Below are positions 7,285 through 10,540 of a DNA stretch of 10,540 bases, piece after piece; position 1 is the stretch's first letter; the number at the start of each line of letters is the position of its first letter. The DNA comes from JBJXFK01 sp046155505 (GTDB taxonomy: Bacteria; Planctomycetota; Phycisphaerae; UBA1845; Fen-1342): the NCBI GenBank assembly GCA_046155505.1, contig JBJXFK010000080.1, positions 1 to 10,540 of the forward strand. The letters run 5' to 3'. Made by a program: the position numbers and the translations under genes. The notes under the pieces were generated by a model. It did no database searches, was not told the DNA's origin, and saw only the letters and a list, made by a program, of their open reading frames with translations.

Positions 7285-7346
7285 CACCGCAAACGCCGCT
7301 ATCCCCGCTGACGCGATCGATTGCAAGTAATCGTCAGCCGCCGAAG

Positions 7347-7608
7347 CTTTGGTCGGCTGAAGCCGACCGGCTCATGCCCCCGGCTTCAGCCGGCGGGGCG
7401 CGGAGAGCCAGCGGAAACTTGACTCAATTCTCTTCAATCTGAGCCGGCTTTAGCGGGACTTCCCGAGCCGCGGCCGCGCTGAAGCAGCCAAGAAGCCCGG
7501 CTAAAGCCGGCTGAAACTGAAGAGAAAGGAGTTAGCGAACGCCGCGGCATTCTTGGCCCGCCGGCTGAAGCCGGGGGCATTGGCTGGTCGGCTGAAGCCG
7601 ACCGAAGC
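7347..7608. repeat. Long imperfect palindrome (about 260 bp) of GGCTGAAGCC-type repeats
   Basis: The outer 50 or so bases of each side (7347-7398 and 7557-7608) are near-exact reverse complements. Each contains GGTCGGCTGAAGCCGACC (itself a palindrome) and GCCCCCGGCTTCAGCCGG. Further in, TTCTCTTCA (7428-7436) and its complement (7517-7525) and GCCGGCTTTAGC (7443-7454) and its complement (7501-7512) continue the symmetry up to a GCGGCCGC-type centre near 7474. The whole gap can fold into one very long hairpin with smaller ones inside. It fills the space between convergent genes (stop codons at 7284 and 7616) and may end transcription from both sides. Confidence 0.85.
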
Positions 7609-7615
7609 ACCGACC

Positions 7616-7987
7616 TCAACCATTATCTGACGGTCGAATCCGCTCGCGATCATACTTCTCGAACTGCGAACGCGGCGGGATGACACTTCCGCAGTGCATA
7701 CACGCCCCAAGCCAGACGTTGAGCAACCCGCCGTCATACCGGGACCAGTAGAAACGCTTAGCGCAGCCGGGGCAGCTCGCGCACAAGACCGCGCCCCACG
7801 CGGCGATCCCGATCGAGCCGCAAAGGGCGATGCCGCCGAGTGCGAGCGACCTGGCCCAAACAAATGGGATGAGCGAAAGAACCGCCGCGCCGGCCAACGC
7901 ACAAAACGCCAGGATCAAGCAAAGGCCAAAGAGCCGATCGCGCTCGACTCGCATTCGTCGCCACGCCTCGATTGTCTCGGCATTCAT
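7616..7987 (-). CDS. Small zinc-ribbon membrane protein of unknown function
   Basis: This 123-residue protein has two predicted membrane helices (about 19-44 and 46-70), followed by a domain with two Cys pairs, CPGC (C72, C75) and CMHC (C96, C99). The spacing suits a zinc ribbon. The C-terminus is charged and cytoplasmic-looking. The ATG at 7987-7985 lies 16 bases after the stop codon of the protease gene, so the two are probably one transcript. The frame is open upstream into the protease gene, but that extension reads as its shadow. Ribosome-site support is weak, and M12 (MRVERDR) is an alternative start. I do not recognise a named family. The neighbour suggests a role near the membrane protease, not proven. 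Confidence 0.7.
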   Translation of the reverse strand: MNAETIEAWRRMRVERDRLFGLCLILAFCALAGAAVLSLIPFVWARSLALGGIALCGSIGIAAWGAVLCASCPGCAKRFYWSRYDGGLLNVWLGACMHCGSVIPPRSQFEKYDRERIRPSDNG

Positions 7988-8003
7988 CTCTTGGCCCGTC
8001 GCG

Positions 8004-8756
8004 CTACCAGAATATCCAATCCCCATACGCCACAACATAGATATACAGCACCAGGTTCGTAAACCCGTGCACAAAAATCAGGAACCAGACGCTTTTCTTC
8101 CAATACATTAGCGCGTTGAACGCGAACCAGCAAAACACGCTCACCAGCCAGTTGTCTGGGTGTTGAAACGCCGACAGGATCGAGCTGAACAAGAACGACC
8201 AAAGCGTGAACATGCCCAGCGGCAGCTTTTCGAATCGCTGCCAGTCGATCAGTGCCCGTAGCAGGAATCCACGCCAGAAAATTTCCTCGACGACGGCGAC
8301 AGCGGTTGTGGCGACCGCGATGCGGGAGATAATCGACGACCACGCGATCCACGCTTCGTCATAGCGATTGAACGGGTTGATCTTGTCCGGCTCGTCCGGC
8401 ACGCCGGGGAATAAGACGGGCAGCGGCATGCGTCGCGGCACGCCGAGGTAATCGAACAGGTGCTGCCCCACGACCCACAGCGCCGCACACCCGATTCCCG
8501 CCAGCAGCGCAAGAAATACGTACGGCTTGCCGAAGGGCGGGTAATAACGCCAGACCAACCAGACAACCAAGAACGTGCCGATGCCGCGCAGAACGGTGAA
8601 CGCCCACATCCACTGATCGCCGGCTAGGTCGCGCGTGCCCAGCAACAGCAGGTAGACAAGGTACGGGGCCATGAACATGACATCCGGCCGGTCCTCGGCG
8701 AGGCGATCGAGCCAGTTGCGCAGGCCGGACTTGGGAGCGAGGTCGGTCGGCGTCAT
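8004..8756 (-). CDS. CPBP/CAAX-type intramembrane protease, exosortase-associated (TIGR03008-like)
   Basis: This 250-residue, multi-helix membrane protein has the CPBP (Abi/CAAX) metalloprotease motifs: VVEEIFWRGFLLR with E157, E158, R162 and G163; H199 in AFQHPDN; and H230/N234 in VHGFTN. The pattern EEIFWRGFLLR, FEKLPLGMFT and a C-terminal IYVVAYGDWIFW closely fits the CAAX prenyl protease-related proteins found with exosortase/PEP-CTERM systems, as I remember that family. It probably cleaves a membrane or sorted protein; the substrate is unknown. AAGGA lies 6 bases before the ATG at 8756. It leads the zinc-ribbon gene. No exosortase or PEP-CTERM protein is seen here. Confidence 0.85.
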   Translation of the reverse strand: MTPTDLAPKSGLRNWLDRLAEDRPDVMFMAPYLVYLLLLGTRDLAGDQWMWAFTVLRGIGTFLVVWLVWRYYPPFGKPYVFLALLAGIGCAALWVVGQHLFDYLGVPRRMPLPVLFPGVPDEPDKINPFNRYDEAWIAWSSIISRIAVATTAVAVVEEIFWRGFLLRALIDWQRFEKLPLGMFTLWSFLFSSILSAFQHPDNWLVSVFCWFAFNALMYWKKSVWFLIFVHGFTNLVLYIYVVAYGDWIFW

Positions 8757-9026
8757 TCAGGTTCCTTCAACGGCGACGGGAAACGGCCAAATGGGAAACG
8801 GCGAACGGGAAACGGGAAACAGGAGACAGGAACCGGGAGACCGGAAACGTGCTGAACTGACGTATTCCCCGTTTCCCGTTTCCCGCTCAACCGTTTCCCA
8901 CCCTGCTTTCTCGATTCCATCGGTTATCATTCGTTCGCGAGCGCAGGCTAACCGTCCTTCGCTCGGCGTGTCCAGACACGGAGGCGTTGTCACGCACGAT
9001 TGCTGCCCGTTATTCGGAGATTCAGG
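8757..9026. repeat. GGGAAAC repeat cluster and intergenic region
   Basis: Between the divergent protease and LPP20-like genes lies a purine-rich run with five GGGAAAC units (from 8778 to 8820) followed by related GGAGAC/GGAAC variants up to about 8850. A pyrimidine-rich run of the complementary unit occupies 8865-8900. CGGGAAACGGGAAAC (8806-8820) and its exact complement at 8871-8885 form a 15-bp inverted repeat with a 50-base loop. The remaining 100 bases up to 9026 should hold the promoter of the LPP20-like gene; I see no clear boxes. GGAGA (9016-9020) is its ribosome site. Confidence 0.75.
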
Positions 9027-10325
9027 ATGAAACTGCAACGAGTGCTCGGAATTGGACTGATTCTCGCCCTGACGGCGAGCTTTGCCGGGGCGCAGGAGGC
9101 CGAAAAGGCCAAGCTGCTCGCCAAACGTGCGGCGGAGGCCGACGCCTACCGCAAGCTGGCCGAGGCGGTGTACGGCCTGCAACTCAACTCGCGGACGTAT
9201 GTAAAGGACTTCGTCACCGAATCGGACGAGATTCGTGGCGAGGTCGACACGTTCATCAAGGGCGTGCGGCTCGGCAATCCCACATTCTATGAAGACGGCT
9301 CGGCCGAAGTGCCCGCCGAGGTGACCGTCGCCAAGGTCATCGAGACCCTGCGCGAAGCGCACAAACGGCATTACAAAGGCGACAGCATCAAGACCGAGGA
9401 CTTCGAGTCGATCACCAAACGCATCGAAAAAACGGTGATCAAGGTCATCGGCATGGGCGCGCCGCGCTACGACGTGCCGCAGGATCTGCCCGAGGGCGCA
9501 GAAGAGGCGCTCGGACCTGCGCCGCAGCCCGACGCGGGCGCACCGCTGCCCATTCCCGACATTTGGAAAAAGGTTGGCCCGCAAGCACGCCTGATGGCGA
9601 TTCGCGCCGCACGGCTCGATGCGCTGCGTCGCTTGGCCGAGCGGATCAAGGGCCTGCGGCTCACTTCGAACACGCAGGTGCGCGATTTTGTGACCGAGAG
9701 TGACGTGATCACCACCGAGATGAACGCATATCTCGTCGGGGCGGCGGAAGTCGGACGGCCATATCTGCACCACGACGAGTTGATCGCCGAGGTGACGATG
9801 GTCGTGCCGACCGAGCAGGTGATCACCGCAATCAAGGAATTGCACACGCGGCACTACAAGGGCGACAGCGTCAAAGGCACCGACATCGAGAAGATCGTCA
9901 AGACGGTCATCAAGAAGGACTTCGAAGCCACCGGCATGGGCGTGCCGCCGAGCGATGCGATCAAGCGGTATGAGCAGGTGACGAAGATCGATCTGCCGGA
10001 CTGGGTGACGGGCATGGTCGAGGCCGAGGGTCAGGGCACCGATCCGGACTTCGGCACGCCGCAGGGACGCTTGAAGGCGGCTCGCGCGGCCGAGATGGAC
10101 GCACGGCGCAAATTGGCTGAGCGTATCGCCGGCTTGCAGCTTGATTCGAGCACGCGTGTGCAGGACTTTGTGACCACGCGAGACGAGATCAGCGGCACGG
10201 TCTCGGGCGTGATCGTCGAAGCGGAAGTGGTGAAGACCACGTTCGGCGACGGCACCGCGACCGTGGTCGTGCGGCTGCACGGCATGCGCGTCTGGGACGC
10301 GGTCGGCGGCTCGCGGCGGAAATAA
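9027..10325 (+). CDS. Exported protein with three LPP20-like repeats
   Basis: This 432-residue protein begins with a signal peptide (residues 1-22, cleaved after AGA; no lipobox Cys). Three copies of an LPP20 lipoprotein-like domain follow. Repeat 1 starts at KLLAKRAAEADAYRKLAEAV (29-48), repeat 2 at ARLMAIRAARLDALRRLAER (187-206) and repeat 3 at GRLKAARAAEMDARRKLAER (347-366). Each continues with GLxLxSxTxVxDFVTxxDxI and an acidic beta segment. Repeats 1 and 2 also share an HYKGDS segment (115-120, 276-281) and a GMG(A/V)P linker; repeat 3 lacks them and ends the protein. Family members with one such domain are envelope proteins of unknown activity. GGAGA is spaced 6 bases before ATG 9027; an upstream in-frame start at 9000 is less likely because the signal peptide begins at 9027. 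Confidence 0.88.
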   Translation: MKLQRVLGIGLILALTASFAGAQEAEKAKLLAKRAAEADAYRKLAEAVYGLQLNSRTYVKDFVTESDEIRGEVDTFIKGVRLGNPTFYEDGSAEVPAEVTVAKVIETLREAHKRHYKGDSIKTEDFESITKRIEKTVIKVIGMGAPRYDVPQDLPEGAEEALGPAPQPDAGAPLPIPDIWKKVGPQARLMAIRAARLDALRRLAERIKGLRLTSNTQVRDFVTESDVITTEMNAYLVGAAEVGRPYLHHDELIAEVTMVVPTEQVITAIKELHTRHYKGDSVKGTDIEKIVKTVIKKDFEATGMGVPPSDAIKRYEQVTKIDLPDWVTGMVEAEGQGTDPDFGTPQGRLKAARAAEMDARRKLAERIAGLQLDSSTRVQDFVTTRDEISGTVSGVIVEAEVVKTTFGDGTATVVVRLHGMRVWDAVGGSRRK

Positions 10326-10351
10326 TGGAGCACCGCGGCCCTCCGCGGTTC
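10325..10351. repeat. CCGCGG hairpin repeat, copy B
   Basis: This copy is identical over 27 bases to 2954-2980. Its first base is the last base of the TAA stop of the LPP20-like gene. The hairpin ACCGCGG (10332-10338), loop CCCT, CCGCGGT (10343-10349) lies right behind the gene and may act as a terminator, although no T-run follows. Confidence 0.8.
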
Positions 10352-10365
10352 TTGTTCCGCGGCGC

Positions 10366-10446
10366 GTAGGGTGGGCATCGCCCATCATTCGTCGCGGTTT
10401 CTATCAAGCGCGAAATGGTGGGCGATGCCCCATAAGCGTTAACTTA
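10366..10446. repeat. Palindromic dispersed repeat, copy 2 (GGGCATCGCCC family), inverted
   Basis: This is the reverse-orientation counterpart of 129-211. The arms 10373-10389 and 10414-10430 pair over 17 bases with one G-T wobble. The flanks match those of copy 1: GTAGGGTGGGC on one side and CATAAGCGTTAACTTA on the other. The loop sequence differs between copies while the arms and flanks are kept. It follows the CCGCGG copy by 14 bases. Confidence 0.85.
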
Positions 10447-10486
10447 AGGATGGCCAGTTTGCGGTCGGTGCGGTAGCCTTCGATGC

Positions 10487-10540
10487 ATGAACGCCATGGA
10501 AGGCACAACCAGAGCGGACGAATGGAAACTCCTGAAACGC
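10487..10540 (+). CDS. Possible start of a gene running off the right edge
   Basis: From ATG 10487 the frame reads MNAMEGTTRADEWKLLKR and is open to the window end, with a charged, helix-like composition. A second ATG at 10483 in another frame is also open. No good ribosome site is visible, so the call is tentative and no family is assigned. Confidence 0.28.
   Translation, partial: MNAMEGTTRADEWKLLKR

Noticed and set aside
7347..7608. CRISPR array
   Set aside because: The GGCTGAAGCC units are in both orientations and irregularly spaced, with no constant-length spacers and no cas genes.
8757..10388. Long open frame of 543 codons on the minus strand
   Set aside because: It lies antisense to the LPP20-like gene, is rich in Arg/His/Asp, and extends through the GGGAAAC repeat cluster. 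The plus strand has a ribosome site, a signal peptide and repeated domains.
129..10446. Composite transposon bounded by the two inverted repeats
   Set aside because: No transposase or integrase lies between them, the genes inside are ordinary chromosomal ones, and the repeats look like members of a dispersed family.

Overview
The window is GC-rich DNA that looks like a planctomycete-type chromosome. This is inferred from four things: a TadG-like Flp-pilus-related gene with a family-typical C-terminus, a secreted protein built from three LPP20-like repeats, a CAAX-protease-related membrane protein of the TIGR03008 type, and an unusual load of short GC-rich palindromic repeats in almost every intergenic gap. 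No rRNA, tRNA, CRISPR array, phage gene or transposase is visible. TAA, TAG and TGA all end intact genes here, so the genetic code is standard.

Layout, left to right. 1-211: window edge with a possible gene fragment on the minus strand and a palindromic repeat (129-211). 212-748 (-): GNAT acetyltransferase. 933-2818 (+): a two-gene unit made of an exported protein of unknown function followed by a TadG-like protein, coupled by a TTG/TGA overlap. This unit carries three in-frame stop codons (1080, 1182, 2486) and no frameshift, and it ends in a good hairpin terminator. 3107-3811 (-): RluA-type pseudouridine synthase. 3980-5350 (-): HlyD/MacA-type membrane fusion protein without a transporter beside it. 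5507-6616 (-): alanine dehydrogenase with all key catalytic residues. 6706-7284 (+): putative lipoprotein, divergent from ald. 7347-7608: a roughly 260-bp imperfect palindrome between convergent genes. 7616-8756 (-): a two-gene unit of a zinc-ribbon membrane protein and a CPBP/CAAX-type protease. 8781-8900: GGGAAAC-type repeat cluster. 9027-10325 (+): triple-repeat LPP20-like exported protein. 10325-10446: two palindromic repeat families directly abutting. 10487-end: possible start of another gene.

The genes do not form one pathway. Most are single-gene units separated by repeat-filled gaps. The parts that hang together are the TadG-like unit (cell-surface or pilus-related, apparently decaying) and the protease/zinc-ribbon pair. 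Envelope functions dominate: adaptor protein, lipoprotein, LPP20-like protein, membrane protease and TadG-like protein.

I did not find a convincing new defence or mobile system. The points most worth a second look are the clustered in-frame stops in the TadG-like unit, the long palindrome at 7347-7608, and the repeat families whose copies sit in opposite orientation at the two ends of the window.
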